Notes: a model not told the origin generated them from the letters alone. DNA of 64,000 nucleotides from Kordiimonadales bacterium (GCA_002401685.1 NVTU01000002.1:44590-108589), one strand, 5' to 3'; shown: positions 17,921-27,072, counted from the first letter of the stretch. Made by a program: numbers and translations.

Positions 17921-19444
17921 TCAGGACGCCAGCTCCTCTGCGGCCTCTGGCGCATCCTCAACGGAAACACTAATGCCGAGTTCCTGCGCAATGGTTTTCA
18001 TCTCATAGTCCAGTAAATCCACCGACAAAACCACTACGCCCAGCGCGCGCCAGGTTTTGATCAACTTGCCCATAAGCTCCTTACCGTCGAAATGAGCAGC
18101 CAGTGTTTTCATCAATTTCCGCGGGATTTCCACATAACCGTTTTTCAGGCAGCCCATATCTTCTGGTGCCAAAACGGCGTCGCCAAACCGGTCAATCCAA
18201 ATGGGATGGCCTTTCGCAGCCAAGTCATTCAGCGCTTCCCAGTGCAGCCCGCCACGTTTGACAGGCGGCATACCCATCACCCGAAAACCAACCAATTCAG
18301 GCGGCTCACCGTACTGCCGTAACATTGCTTCTAACTTCTTTGCAAATGCTTCCTGAATGAGGGTAGATCGGCACAACTCGTAAAAATCCGGCTTGGCCCG
18401 CTCGTCAGGTTGGCGCTTGCCCCTCAGGCGTATCAAGTCGTCCAACTGCGCAACATCGTGCTGCAACGCTAGGTCAGGATGGTCGGCCATAACAAGAATT
18501 TCATTGGGCAACCGGATTTTACCCTCAAGGTTTACCTTACCCTGCTGCAGCTGCGATACGGAAATTGAGGCAACATTATCAGACACCAGCCTCGCACTGG
18601 TACGGTACTGATATTTCTTCAATGCGCGTTCGATCAGGCCCCGGTTATGAGCGATACCGTCAATTACCCCAGTCAGGCTATTCAGTCCGTGCTCATCTTC
18701 AATTTCACCGAGGAATACACCGCGGGAATGGCTTAGCGCCTGCTTTAACTGTTCTGGCGGCAGATCGGTATCGTCAATCTCTACATTCACCGAGCGAACG
18801 GAAAGAACCGACGGATCAAGGTTCAGCTTTTCTGCTACCAACTGGATTTCGCGCTCAAAGGCTTTTTCGTCGAAGTCGCCTTTGGTGATCAAGCCGTAAC
18901 TGGCGTCATCAAGTTTGCCTACCTTGCCGCCAACAGCCTTAGCCTCCAGGCCCTTTTCAATCTCGGCGCGCGCGCTTTCCTTTTCATCGTCTGAGAGCGT
19001 ACTGACATCGCGCAGAGCTCCAACATCGACCATCGTTAGCGCCATATCACCGTCATAGGGCGAACTTAGAAGCTCCTCCACGAAGTTAAAAAAGCTATAC
19101 ATATCAGTGGTTTCTGTTGCCACTACGTTGTCATTTGCACCCGGCAGGTAAAAATCTAGCCGACGCACGCCATCGTCTAACTCCAACATTTTCATGTCAA
19201 AATTGACATAGCCGCCTGTCTTCACACGAATTGGCACGCGCGGGAAAGTAACCTCTGCAAGCAGCTTGCTTTTGCTTTTAAGCAGTTTCTCAACGCGGCC
19301 ATGCGCGTCAGCCGGAAACAGAAAGCTCAAAGGCTGGCGAAAAAGATCAACATCCTTCCACCGCATAATTGCCTTAAAACGGTCATCCGCTCTATCAATC
19401 AAACTATCTTTAACCAGATACAGGCTAAATTCTACAGATCCCAC
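17921..19444 (-). CDS. PAS plus degenerate GGDEF-EAL protein, probably enzymatically dead
   Basis: 507 aa, soluble. Residues ~1-100 resemble a PAS-like region. ~115-215 follows a GGDEF fold (ALTMVDVGALRDVS, then the GGDEF position reads GKVGKLDDASYGLI, so the signature is lost). ~285-495 follows an EAL fold: RVMGMPP stands where the ExTE motif belongs, IDRFG (417-421) where DDFG belongs, then LKNGYVEIPRKLMKTL and LGVVVLSVDLLD. The catalytic EAL glutamate is absent. It may bind c-di-GMP or act as a structural regulator. GTG start with AGAGG 5 nt upstream. It is co-directional with fdsG, gap 132 bp. The domain match was made by eye, so the family call is moderate. Confidence 0.55.
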   Translation of the reverse strand: MGSVEFSLYLVKDSLIDRADDRFKAIMRWKDVDLFRQPLSFLFPADAHGRVEKLLKSKSKLLAEVTFPRVPIRVKTGGYVNFDMKMLELDDGVRRLDFYLPGANDNVVATETTDMYSFFNFVEELLSSPYDGDMALTMVDVGALRDVSTLSDDEKESARAEIEKGLEAKAVGGKVGKLDDASYGLITKGDFDEKAFEREIQLVAEKLNLDPSVLSVRSVNVEIDDTDLPPEQLKQALSHSRGVFLGEIEDEHGLNSLTGVIDGIAHNRGLIERALKKYQYRTSARLVSDNVASISVSQLQQGKVNLEGKIRLPNEILVMADHPDLALQHDVAQLDDLIRLRGKRQPDERAKPDFYELCRSTLIQEAFAKKLEAMLRQYGEPPELVGFRVMGMPPVKRGGLHWEALNDLAAKGHPIWIDRFGDAVLAPEDMGCLKNGYVEIPRKLMKTLAAHFDGKELMGKLIKTWRALGVVVLSVDLLDYEMKTIAQELGISVSVEDAPEAAEELAS

Positions 19445-19578
19445 TACTGCCTCTTATACTCATCAACACCCTTCACTAGCTCTATCATGCAGGCGCTTAA
19501 AGCTTGGTAAACTGATAGTTAAATTTTACCCTAATTTTGCATCATTTTCACCAAAGCGCGCCGGAACCGGGCGTTCCC

Positions 19579-19606
19579 TTGACACACACTCTTTATTACT
19601 TAATAT
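19579..19606 (+). promoter_or_regulatory. Sigma-70-type promoter of arsR/SRPBCC
   Basis: TTGACA (19579-19584), 16-nt spacer, TAATAT (19601-19606). Transcription would start about 19613, five or so nt before the GTG start, making the message nearly leaderless. Confidence 0.6.
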
Positions 19607-19628
19607 GTCACTATATAGTGACATATTA
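19601..19628. promoter_or_regulatory. 28-bp perfect palindromic operator over the arsR promoter
   Basis: The 14 bases 19601-19614 (TAATATGTCACTAT) are exactly reversed and complemented at 19615-19628. It covers the -10 element, the predicted start of transcription and the GTG start codon, as expected for autorepression by the ArsR protein it precedes. Confidence 0.65.
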
Positions 19629-19974
19629 TACAAACATACAAGACCACGTCTGGAAAGCCCTGTCGGACGCCAAACGGCGGGCAATTTTGGATAGCCTTAT
19701 TAAAGGCCCACGATCAACCGGGGACATTGTTTCTCTGTTCCCTACCATTGGCCGCACCGGCGTTTTGAAGCATCTGGATGTACTTAAGAATTCTGAGCTT
19801 ATCACCATCAAGCGCGAAGGCCGCACACGGTGGAACTATATCAACCCTGCCCCAATTGCGGCAGTTTGTGGCCCCTGGGTTACCCGCCATATACACGGCA
19901 TCACGCAGTCTGCCGCAGACCTGAAGGCACTGGCAGAAAATTCCCCCTCCGAAGAAAAGCAGGACCCATCATGA
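19618..19974 (+). CDS. ArsR-family regulator of the SRPBCC-paired type
   Basis: 118 aa winged helix: VWKALSDAKRRAILDSLIKGPRSTGDIV then TGVLKHLDVLKNSELI and the wing IKREGRTRWNYINP. It lacks the metal-binding cysteines of classic ArsR. The GTG at 19618 is chosen because the family begins just before the VWKALSD helix and no ATG lies between; an upstream ATG at 19537 would lie before the promoter. It overlaps the SRPBCC gene as ATGA. Such pairs are common, with the ArsR repressing its own operon; the signal is unknown. Confidence 0.8.
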   Translation: MTYYTNIQDHVWKALSDAKRRAILDSLIKGPRSTGDIVSLFPTIGRTGVLKHLDVLKNSELITIKREGRTRWNYINPAPIAAVCGPWVTRHIHGITQSAADLKALAENSPSEEKQDPS

Positions 19975-20435
19975 CTGATATCGACTGTACTGACGCCAAG
20001 ATTTTCACCTATAGCTTTGATGTCGCAATTGACAGGCCTGCCGCGGATGTATGGCCACTGCTGAGCCAGAAAATCGATGTATGGTGGATGAAAGACTACC
20101 GCGCACTTGGCGGAAATTCGGTGATGTCGCTTGATCCGTCAGTAGGCGGCAGTTTGCTCGAAACCGGCGAGAACGGCGATGCGCTGGAATGGTACCGGGT
20201 GCAAATGTGCGTACCCGGCCAAAGCCTGTATCTTGTTGGGTATATCGCACCTGATTGGGGCGGACCAACAACATCAATGTTAAAACTCGCGCTCAAAGAA
20301 GACGGCGACAGCTGCGTACTAACGGTGTCGGATGCACTCACCGGCAATGTGACCGAAAGCAAAGCTAAGGGCGCAAAAAGTGGTTGGGAACAGCTATTTG
20401 GTGAAGGGCTAAAGGCCTTGGCAGAAAGTTCATAA
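19971..20435 (+). CDS. SRPBCC-domain (AHSA1-like) protein
   Basis: 154 aa. START-like fold with AIDRPAADVWPLL at the first strand, the long C-terminal helix SKAKGAKSGWEQLFGEGLKALAES and a hydrophobic pocket expected between them. The ligand is unknown. The ATG overlaps the arsR stop by four bases, so the two are coupled; terminator 20412-20450 overlaps the 3' end. Confidence 0.8.
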   Translation: MTDIDCTDAKIFTYSFDVAIDRPAADVWPLLSQKIDVWWMKDYRALGGNSVMSLDPSVGGSLLETGENGDALEWYRVQMCVPGQSLYLVGYIAPDWGGPTTSMLKLALKEDGDSCVLTVSDALTGNVTESKAKGAKSGWEQLFGEGLKALAESS

Positions 20436-20450
20436 GCCAAGGCCTTTTCT
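20412..20450 (+). terminator. Terminator overlapping the end of the SRPBCC gene
   Basis: AAGGCCTTGGC (20412-20422) pairs perfectly with GCCAAGGCCTT (20436-20446), with a 13-nt loop containing the stop codon, then TTCT. The stem's first arm is in the coding region. Confidence 0.6.
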
Positions 20451-20461
20451 ATTAGTCTAGA

Positions 20462-20497
20462 CCCACTTATTAGTCAGGGGCCACTTATTAGTTGGGG
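20462..20497. repeat. Two 18-bp tandem copies between convergent genes
   Basis: CCACTTATTAGT plus six mostly G/C bases, repeated directly (20462-20479 and 20480-20497). It lies between the SRPBCC gene and the amidohydrolase; no role can be seen. Confidence 0.5.
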
Positions 20498-20504
20498 GCC
20501 AATC

Positions 20505-21938
20505 CTACTCTTGCTGCAAATCCGCTCGGATTTTAACAGCTATTTTCTCAACAGCGGCCATGACTTTCGCTTTATCAAGGCTGAGAACTTGGCGGTCTTT
20601 CATCAGCACTTTACCGTCCACAATTGTCGTCACGACATCGCTGGCGTTTGCGGTGTAGACGATATGCGAAATGATATTATAGAGCGGCGTCAGGCGTGGT
20701 TCTGCCAAATCAATCTGGATGAAGTCGGCTTTCATACCAACCGCGAGAACGCCAACATCTGCAGGAAACCCGGCTGCCTCGGCACCGCCCCGCGTCGCCA
20801 TATTTAGCGCTACTGTTGCAGGAACAACAGTAGGGTCCCGGCCAACGCCTTTGTGAATTAAGGCGGCGAGCCGCATTTCTTCCCACATATCCAAATCATT
20901 ATTGGACGCTGCGCCGTCGGTCCCCAAGCCAACCTTAACACCTGCGTCAAGCATTGCAGGAATGGGCGCAACACCTGCGCCGGTTTTCATGTTTGATGTG
21001 GGGTTATGAATTACGCCGACCTTAGAAGAGGCCAGTTTTTCAATATCACTTTCTGTTGGCCAAACCATGTGAGCGGCTATGGTCGTATGCTCCAACATGC
21101 CTACCTTGGCCAGATGCTCTACAGGAGTAACGCCGAAACGCTCCGCAATTGTTTCAATCTCTGACTGGTCTTCAGACACGTGAATGGAAATCGGCACGTC
21201 CAGTTCTTTCGCTGCAGCAAATGCCTCAGCCAGATGCTCTGGTGAAACTGTATAAGGGGCGTGCGGAGCCAGGGCTGGCGTAATGCGCGGGTGCTTGCCT
21301 TTCCAGCGGCGCACGAAATCAACGCCAGACGCAAAACTATCCTCCCACCCTTTAAAGCCGGGGCTTGGGAAATCTATCATCGGTGTGCTGATGGTTGCGC
21401 GGAGGCCGCATTTCTCTACAACGCCGGCGATCACATCAGGGTAAAAATACATATCGACGAAACTGGTCGTTCCGCCGAGGATCATCTCGTAACACGCCAG
21501 CGCGGTGCCAGCTTCAATCAGGGCTTCATCAACATACTTGCCTTCCATCGGGAAGATATAATCCTGCAGCCATGTCATCAGCGCCAGATCGTCCGCCATG
21601 CCGCGAAACATAACCATTGCCGCGTGGGTGTGGCCATTCACCAGCCCGGGCATAATGGCGCGGTTTTCACCGTCAATTACTTCGTTTGCGCTGTAAGCGG
21701 CTGTCATTTCGTCCTGCGGGCCGAGCGCTATAATCACGCCGTCCTTCACCACAATCGCCGCATTTTCCAGAATAGTGCCGCTGTCATCCATTGTTACAAT
21801 GTGCTTTGCCGCTACAATCAGATCTGCTTCTTGTTTCTCCATATGATTTTTCTCTTTCGCTATACTTGTTGGCGCGCCCGCAAATGCTAGCGCCGCAGCT
21901 GCTACTACCGCCACTGCTGCCCGTGTCATAAATTTCAT
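20505..21938 (-). CDS. Exported amidohydrolase, MtaD/SsnA-like (5'-methylthioadenosine/SAH deaminase family)
   Basis: 477 aa. TIM-barrel metal site: NGHTHAAM (first His pair), HAPYT, HVSED and the terminal LGTDGAASNN; all are present. The family usually deaminates adenosine or guanine derivatives or hydrolyses triazines in the cytoplasm. Here the ATG is followed by a clear signal peptide (AAVAVVAAAALAFAGAPTSIA), pointing to a periplasmic enzyme. A second ATG at residue 33 (MEKQEADL, position 21842) is where a normal cytoplasmic start would fall, so the N-terminal extension is an unusual addition. Substrate uncertain. Confidence 0.75.
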   Translation of the reverse strand: MKFMTRAAVAVVAAAALAFAGAPTSIAKEKNHMEKQEADLIVAAKHIVTMDDSGTILENAAIVVKDGVIIALGPQDEMTAAYSANEVIDGENRAIMPGLVNGHTHAAMVMFRGMADDLALMTWLQDYIFPMEGKYVDEALIEAGTALACYEMILGGTTSFVDMYFYPDVIAGVVEKCGLRATISTPMIDFPSPGFKGWEDSFASGVDFVRRWKGKHPRITPALAPHAPYTVSPEHLAEAFAAAKELDVPISIHVSEDQSEIETIAERFGVTPVEHLAKVGMLEHTTIAAHMVWPTESDIEKLASSKVGVIHNPTSNMKTGAGVAPIPAMLDAGVKVGLGTDGAASNNDLDMWEEMRLAALIHKGVGRDPTVVPATVALNMATRGGAEAAGFPADVGVLAVGMKADFIQIDLAEPRLTPLYNIISHIVYTANASDVVTTIVDGKVLMKDRQVLSLDKAKVMAAVEKIAVKIRADLQQE

Positions 21939-22319
21939 GATGCATCGCCCCTACGCGGATGTGCGTCTTTGGGCCATAAAGTATGGCACCAGATCATCCT
22001 GTGTTTTTAAATCGCTTCTAACCGACTTTCACACAGCAGGCGCTGGGATGTCGAATAAAAATGCGGTGCAGCATAAAAACAAACCTGCCGCTGGCGGTGT
22101 TCGCATCACGAAAGCCCTAATGGCTTTTCCGGAACAGTTTCAGTGTAGGCTATATATGTAAACAAATGCGTTATTCTTTGAAAACTCTGCGTTGTCAGCC
22201 GCCTTACAAAAATCGACGGGATCCCTGAAAGCATGGAATCCTTGCGTTTCGGGAAAGGGCTGGCAGCGATTACAGCTGTTCTGCTCGTAGTGTCGCCGTC
22301 CCTATAGGTGCCGCGGCCA
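21939..22319. other. 381-bp intergenic region without a confident gene
   Basis: It separates the amidohydrolase start from the 3' end of the S26 gene. A 24-codon reading frame on the plus strand (22233-22307) would encode a signal-peptide-like stretch, MESLRFGKGLAAITAVLLVV, then stops; it may be the relic of a secreted protein gene. No good promoter or terminator seen. Confidence 0.3.
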
Positions 22320-22829
22320 TTATTTTTCGACATAAGGCTGATCCCGCTTCACGTACCCGAGCATATTCTTTTCTGCAATGACACCGACGCGCGCCGAATC
22401 AAGGCTACCCGGATGACCCAGCACCAAATAACCCTCTAGCGGCTTGCCCTCCAAACGCTTCATCCGTTTTTTGGCAAAACCAAGCAGCACATATCTTTTC
22501 TTAAGGGGGGTCAACGCTAGAACGCCGTTGATAAACAGTCTGTTCTTTTTCAACACCTCAACAGTGTCGCCCGGCATCCCCCAGATTTGCTTCACGACAG
22601 CACTGCCAGTTTCTTCATTGGTAAACAAAAGATGATCATAGCGCGCAGGCTTGCCGCATGCGGGCAAATATACTGTAATTTTCTGGCCATTATTCAGGGT
22701 GCCCTGCATAGAATCGCCCTTAATTGACGTATCAATTGTGGAGCATTTCTCCTGCACAGCCGTTTGTTGGGAACCATCTGCCACAGGAAGAAAGGCAACA
22801 GCAGCAAAGACCGCAGCAAATACTTTCAT
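22320..22829 (-). CDS. S26-family signal-peptidase-like protein with a cleavable signal
   Basis: 169 aa. The serine box GDSMQGTL and the lysine box VVKQIWGMPGD match signal peptidase I / TraF, and YLVLGHPGSLDSARVG resembles the last conserved box. The N-terminus MKVFAAVFAAVAFLPVADG looks like a short cleavable signal rather than the usual membrane anchor. AGGG lies 9 nt before ATG 22829; the frame extends upstream to 22895. It probably works in the periplasm on a dedicated substrate; neighbours give no clue. Confidence 0.65.
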   Translation of the reverse strand: MKVFAAVFAAVAFLPVADGSQQTAVQEKCSTIDTSIKGDSMQGTLNNGQKITVYLPACGKPARYDHLLFTNEETGSAVVKQIWGMPGDTVEVLKKNRLFINGVLALTPLKKRYVLLGFAKKRMKRLEGKPLEGYLVLGHPGSLDSARVGVIAEKNMLGYVKRDQPYVEK

Positions 22830-23017
22830 TGGATAAAACCCTATCTCTAAAACCGCGCTGAACAAGGAGCCATATAAGCCCATATATTCCGTCATGTAAA
22901 AGCCGAAAGCTCAATCATGCTTTACTTTTTGATGGGGATGCCCGCAAATGCACTCCCGAAAGGCGCGGCATTTGACGGGCCCCACAGAGAATTAGATAAA
23001 CAGCAGGCAACGACACT

Positions 23018-23584
23018 ATGAAACAGGTAATCTTGGCGGCTTTTTTGTTAATTGCAGTCGCAGCCGCGGGCGCTACAGCACAGAATAGAACGGGCAAAGC
23101 CAACCCACTTGATGGCAGGGGCGGACTACCGATCCCGCAGAATCTGCAGGATATGAAAAACCTATCACTCTCTCTCTGGATCAAGTTCAGGGCCACCAAT
23201 CAGCGGTATTACCGGTTTGTGAATGAAGCAGCCGAATTTCACGCCTATTCTGATTTGTGCAAGCGGCATGACCTTAATATTTCCATGGATAAAATCACGA
23301 CTGTGGCTCACCGGTTCATAGAAGCTACAATACCGGCTCATTATGATGATGCTGAGTTTGTTATTCTTGATTCCCTGTCGAAAGATGAATTACGGGCTTT
23401 CACCTCTGATATGTCGAGCGACGTTTATGCTTTTGAATATGGCTACAGGTTGGCGACACTGACGCAAACGATCAAAAAAAGCAGGAAATCCAAAAAGGAG
23501 TTCTGCAAAGTAAACGCTGACCGGTACAAAGGAAGCTATTTTGGGCTTTTTGCCTCTGCGCGCCGAGCCTTAGATGAGGACTAA
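23018..23584 (+). CDS. Hypothetical exported protein, 188 aa
   Basis: Signal peptide MKQVILAAFLLIAVAAAGATA. The mature part is mostly helical with two cysteines (LCKRHDL and KEFCKVN) that could form a disulfide. No family recognised. The gene is plus strand and diverges from the S26 gene; the M16 peptidase follows after 227 bp of A+T-rich sequence. Confidence 0.55.
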   Translation: MKQVILAAFLLIAVAAAGATAQNRTGKANPLDGRGGLPIPQNLQDMKNLSLSLWIKFRATNQRYYRFVNEAAEFHAYSDLCKRHDLNISMDKITTVAHRFIEATIPAHYDDAEFVILDSLSKDELRAFTSDMSSDVYAFEYGYRLATLTQTIKKSRKSKKEFCKVNADRYKGSYFGLFASARRALDED

Positions 23585-23811
23585 AGAGCCTGTTTCAGAT
23601 CCCTTCCGAATGCCCGCTTAAACTAACAAACCAAAGAGGCCAAGGGCCTATCTGCGTGCGTAGAGACAGTGTGTGTCTGTATCAATTCAACGTGCGTTCC
23701 TTTAACGGTATAAAAAGGCTACTACTCAAGAAGCTTGATTTGCTTGGAGTTTTTTTAAACTTTCCTCGTTAAGGTCACTCGCTCGCCAAATATTATAGGA
23801 TTGCCCGCATC

Positions 23812-26670
23812 ATGTTCAGACTATTCCGCCACCTCCCGATTGTGATTTTAACTGCCACACTTGCAGCTACTGCGACCGAGGCCTCGCGGGATTTTCCGAC
23901 CAAATGGGCACACGAAAAGAGCGACCTGAAGGTTGATGACCGCATTCGCTACGGCACCCTTAAAAACGGCATGCGCTACGCCGTGATGCCTAACGCTACG
24001 CCGGAAAACCAAGCGTATATCCGTTTTAGCTTCGATGTAGGATCTGCGTTGGAACGCCCGAACGAGCAAGGCATGGCGCATTTTCTAGAACATATGGCCT
24101 TCAATGGTTCCAAGAATGTTCCCGAAGGCGAGATGGTGAAAATTCTAGAACGCCGTGGGCTCGCGTTCGGCGCCGACACCAACGCGTCCACCAGCTATAG
24201 CCAAACGATTTACCAACTGGACCTGCCCAATCTTGATACGGAAACCATCGACGCTTCTTTTTTTCTGATGCGCGAAACGGCCAGCAATTTGACAATTGAC
24301 GCAGATGCGCTTGACCGCGAACGCGGCGTCATCCTTGCCGAAAAACGTAATAGAAATGCTGAGGCTTACCGGAATTATCAAGAACAGACATCTTTTCTGT
24401 ACCCAGGCACCCGGGTGCTTGAGCGCTCCCCTATCGGCACAGACAAAACCCTTAAGACCATGAGCGCCGAAGAAATGCGCCAATTCTACAATGATTTCTA
24501 CCGGCCAGACCGGGCAATATTCATCATAGTTGGCGACGTAGACGCAGATGAGACCATTGCAAAAATAGAGCAGGTTTTTGGGGATTGGCAGGCAGCGGGG
24601 ATGCCCCGCGACACGTCTTATGCAGACGACAAGTCTGACTATGCGACAACTGCACCGCAGGCAAAACATTGGAGCAGCGAGAACAGTACAGCCACTCTAA
24701 ATATCAGCCTGCTAACGCCCTATACCGAGCAAAAAGATAGCCTTGAGACTAGAAAAGGCCAGTATTTAACAGCCGTAACCAATACGATCTTCAATCGCCG
24801 CCTTCAGGATCTTCAGCAAGAAGGCAAAGCTGCATTCCTAAACGGTGGCTTGGGAAATAGTTCTTTTAACGAATTGGCCGATCTAGCGCAGTTCGGCTTG
24901 ATCGTTGAAGAAGGCAAATGGGAAGATGGTTTACGCGACGGCATGACCGAACTTAAGCGCGCTATTTCTTACGGCTTCACTCAGGCAGAACTGGACGAAA
25001 CGCTTACCAATTTTCGTGCAGGTGCTGAAAATGCCGTTAAGTCTGCTGCCAAACGTAGAAGTGCCGGGCTTGCTGGACTTATCCTCAGCCGTTTCCTTGG
25101 GGAAAATGTGGTCACCACAGCGGAAACAAACCTTGAGATTTTCAATGCCGTCGCCGAGACAATAACCACCGAAGCCCTGCACGCCGAATTCCGGGAAACC
25201 TGGACAGCAGCTGCACCAAAAATGTTTTTCCTCACGAAGGGCGACATTGAAAACGCTGAGGAAAGGCTGCTTACAGCCTACAGTGACAACCTGCGCATTG
25301 CAGTAGCTGCGCCGAAGGAAAAAGTAACAGCCTCCTTCGCCTATACTGATTTTGGCACACCGGGCAAAGTTGTTAGCCGCACAGATATTGAAGATACTCA
25401 GTCCCTTGCCGTTCGCTTTGAAAATAACGTGATGCTCAACATCAAGAAAACCAAATGGCAGGATAATATTGCCCTGATGCAGCTAAGGTTCGGCGGCGGT
25501 CTGGCCTCAATCCCGAAGAGCAACCCTGGGCTCAGAACACTCTTGGGAACTGCCTTCAGCGGCGGCGGCATCGAAGCGCATACGGTGGTGGAGCTACAAC
25601 GTATTTTAGCGGGCAAAACAGTATCGGCGAACTTGGGGTCCAGCAACGGATCGTTCCAGTTCACCGCTGGCGGCACGCCAGAGGATCAGCTTTTACAGCT
25701 CCAGCTATGGGCGGCTTATATGACAGCGCCAGCCTACAGGGATGAGCCAGTGCAACAGTTCAGACGGCAAGTAGAAGCCGTTTACGCCAATCTGGAAGCA
25801 ACAGCAGGGCAAGTCGCGCGCACCAAGGTGCCAAACTTGCTTCACGGCGGAGACCCTCGTTTTGGCTTGCCAGCCAAAGATGCCATTCAAAGCGTCGGCG
25901 CAGAGGATGTTAAGAACTTCCTCGCTGACCAGTTGGCCAAAGCCGCTATCGAAATTTCTGTTGTGGGTGACATTGATGTGGAAGCCACAATCGCAGCTGT
26001 CGCGCAAACCTTTGGCGCACTGCCTACCCGCCAAACCGCGCCGCTTCCCTACGAAGAAGGCCGTATCGTATCATTCCCTTCAGCAGGTGTCACAACGCTC
26101 CACCACAAAGGAAGCGTTGATCAGGCTATTCTCCAGATGTATTGGCCAACGGTTGATTATTCAGACGTGGAGCGGAGCGCTAGGTTAGACGTTCTAACGG
26201 CGCTCTTTACTGATCGGTTGCGTGAAGCCATTCGCGAGAAACTCGGCGCGTCCTATTCGCCTGCAGTGTTTAATACCGAAGATAGCACCTTCCCTCTGTT
26301 TGGCTTTATCGGCGTAACACTGGACGCCAAACCAAGTGATCTCGACACGCTCTCTACCGCAATTCAAATCGAGATCGACAAAATTGTCGCAGACGGCTTT
26401 ACAGAAGACGAATTGGAACGAGGCAGGCGCCCGATGATCGAAGGCATGGAAAATGCGAAAAAAACCAATGGCCATTGGTTAGGCCGGATCAACCGCACCC
26501 AAACCAAACCAGCGTCTCTGACCGAATATTTTGAGATTTACGACACTTACACCACTGTCACGACGGCGGAACTGCAAGCCCTTGCGAAACTGTATCTTAA
26601 ACCCGAAACGGCTTTCAAAGTTCAGATCGTTCCCCGTGTTGCGGCGGCCGCGGCTACGGCAAGCGAATAG
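23812..26670 (+). CDS. M16 (pitrilysin/insulinase) zinc peptidase, exported
   Basis: 952 aa with a signal peptide (MFRLFRHLPIVILTATLAAT). The inverted zinc motif HFLEH (H90, E93, H94) and downstream E177 (LAEKRN) are intact in the first M16 domain. A second, non-catalytic pair follows, as in PqqL and periplasmic peptidases of this length. It should degrade peptides in the periplasm. A terminator hairpin lies at 26700. No operon partner is seen; promoter not clearly recognised. Confidence 0.9.
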   Translation: MFRLFRHLPIVILTATLAATATEASRDFPTKWAHEKSDLKVDDRIRYGTLKNGMRYAVMPNATPENQAYIRFSFDVGSALERPNEQGMAHFLEHMAFNGSKNVPEGEMVKILERRGLAFGADTNASTSYSQTIYQLDLPNLDTETIDASFFLMRETASNLTIDADALDRERGVILAEKRNRNAEAYRNYQEQTSFLYPGTRVLERSPIGTDKTLKTMSAEEMRQFYNDFYRPDRAIFIIVGDVDADETIAKIEQVFGDWQAAGMPRDTSYADDKSDYATTAPQAKHWSSENSTATLNISLLTPYTEQKDSLETRKGQYLTAVTNTIFNRRLQDLQQEGKAAFLNGGLGNSSFNELADLAQFGLIVEEGKWEDGLRDGMTELKRAISYGFTQAELDETLTNFRAGAENAVKSAAKRRSAGLAGLILSRFLGENVVTTAETNLEIFNAVAETITTEALHAEFRETWTAAAPKMFFLTKGDIENAEERLLTAYSDNLRIAVAAPKEKVTASFAYTDFGTPGKVVSRTDIEDTQSLAVRFENNVMLNIKKTKWQDNIALMQLRFGGGLASIPKSNPGLRTLLGTAFSGGGIEAHTVVELQRILAGKTVSANLGSSNGSFQFTAGGTPEDQLLQLQLWAAYMTAPAYRDEPVQQFRRQVEAVYANLEATAGQVARTKVPNLLHGGDPRFGLPAKDAIQSVGAEDVKNFLADQLAKAAIEISVVGDIDVEATIAAVAQTFGALPTRQTAPLPYEEGRIVSFPSAGVTTLHHKGSVDQAILQMYWPTVDYSDVERSARLDVLTALFTDRLREAIREKLGASYSPAVFNTEDSTFPLFGFIGVTLDAKPSDLDTLSTAIQIEIDKIVADGFTEDELERGRRPMIEGMENAKKTNGHWLGRINRTQTKPASLTEYFEIYDTYTTVTTAELQALAKLYLKPETAFKVQIVPRVAAAAATASE

Positions 26671-26699
26671 CCTTCTCTGTTGAGGCGCGCTTTTCTGAA

Positions 26700-26727
26700 A
26701 GGGTGGCTCTTGGCCGCCCTTCTTTGC
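26700..26727 (+). terminator. Terminator of the M16 gene
   Basis: AGGGTGGC (26700-26707) pairs with GCCGCCCT (26713-26720) with one G-U pair and a 5-nt loop, then TCTTTGC. Confidence 0.6.
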
Positions 26728-26777
26728 TCTTGGCCTGTGCTTTTGGCCTGTACTCTTGGTCTGTACTCTTGGAGGGC
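26726..26777. repeat. Four imperfect 13-bp tandem copies
   Basis: GCTCTTGGCCTGT, GCTTTTGGCCTGT, ACTCTTGGTCTGT and a diverged ACTCTTGGAGGGC in direct register, just after the M16 terminator. The rest of the 402-bp gap before the desaturase (26671-27072) holds no gene I can support. Confidence 0.5.
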
Positions 26778-27072
26778 GACCCTGCAGCCTAACTCTGCCA
26801 GGGCCTGAGTTTTTCAGCCAAAGCCCTAGCCCGACGCCGCACCGCCAGCCCTGCCCTAATTCCGTCGCGTTTTTGCAATAATAAAAGCGGCTGATTAACA
26901 GTGGCATTTTGCGGACAGCACCGGGCACGGCGGTGTTCAGCCTGCGCACTATTGACGCACCGGCAGCTACAAAGCGTGCTTTCTGGCGGAAACTATGGTA
27001 TCAGGCAGCCAAAGTTCGACTTGTTTCTAGTGATAGCGCCCTCACATAGCGCGTGTTTGTACGGAGAAAAAT

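Noticed and set aside
22233-22307. 24-codon plus-strand frame resembling a signal peptide
   Set aside because: Too short and ends at once; kept only as a note in the intergenic entry.
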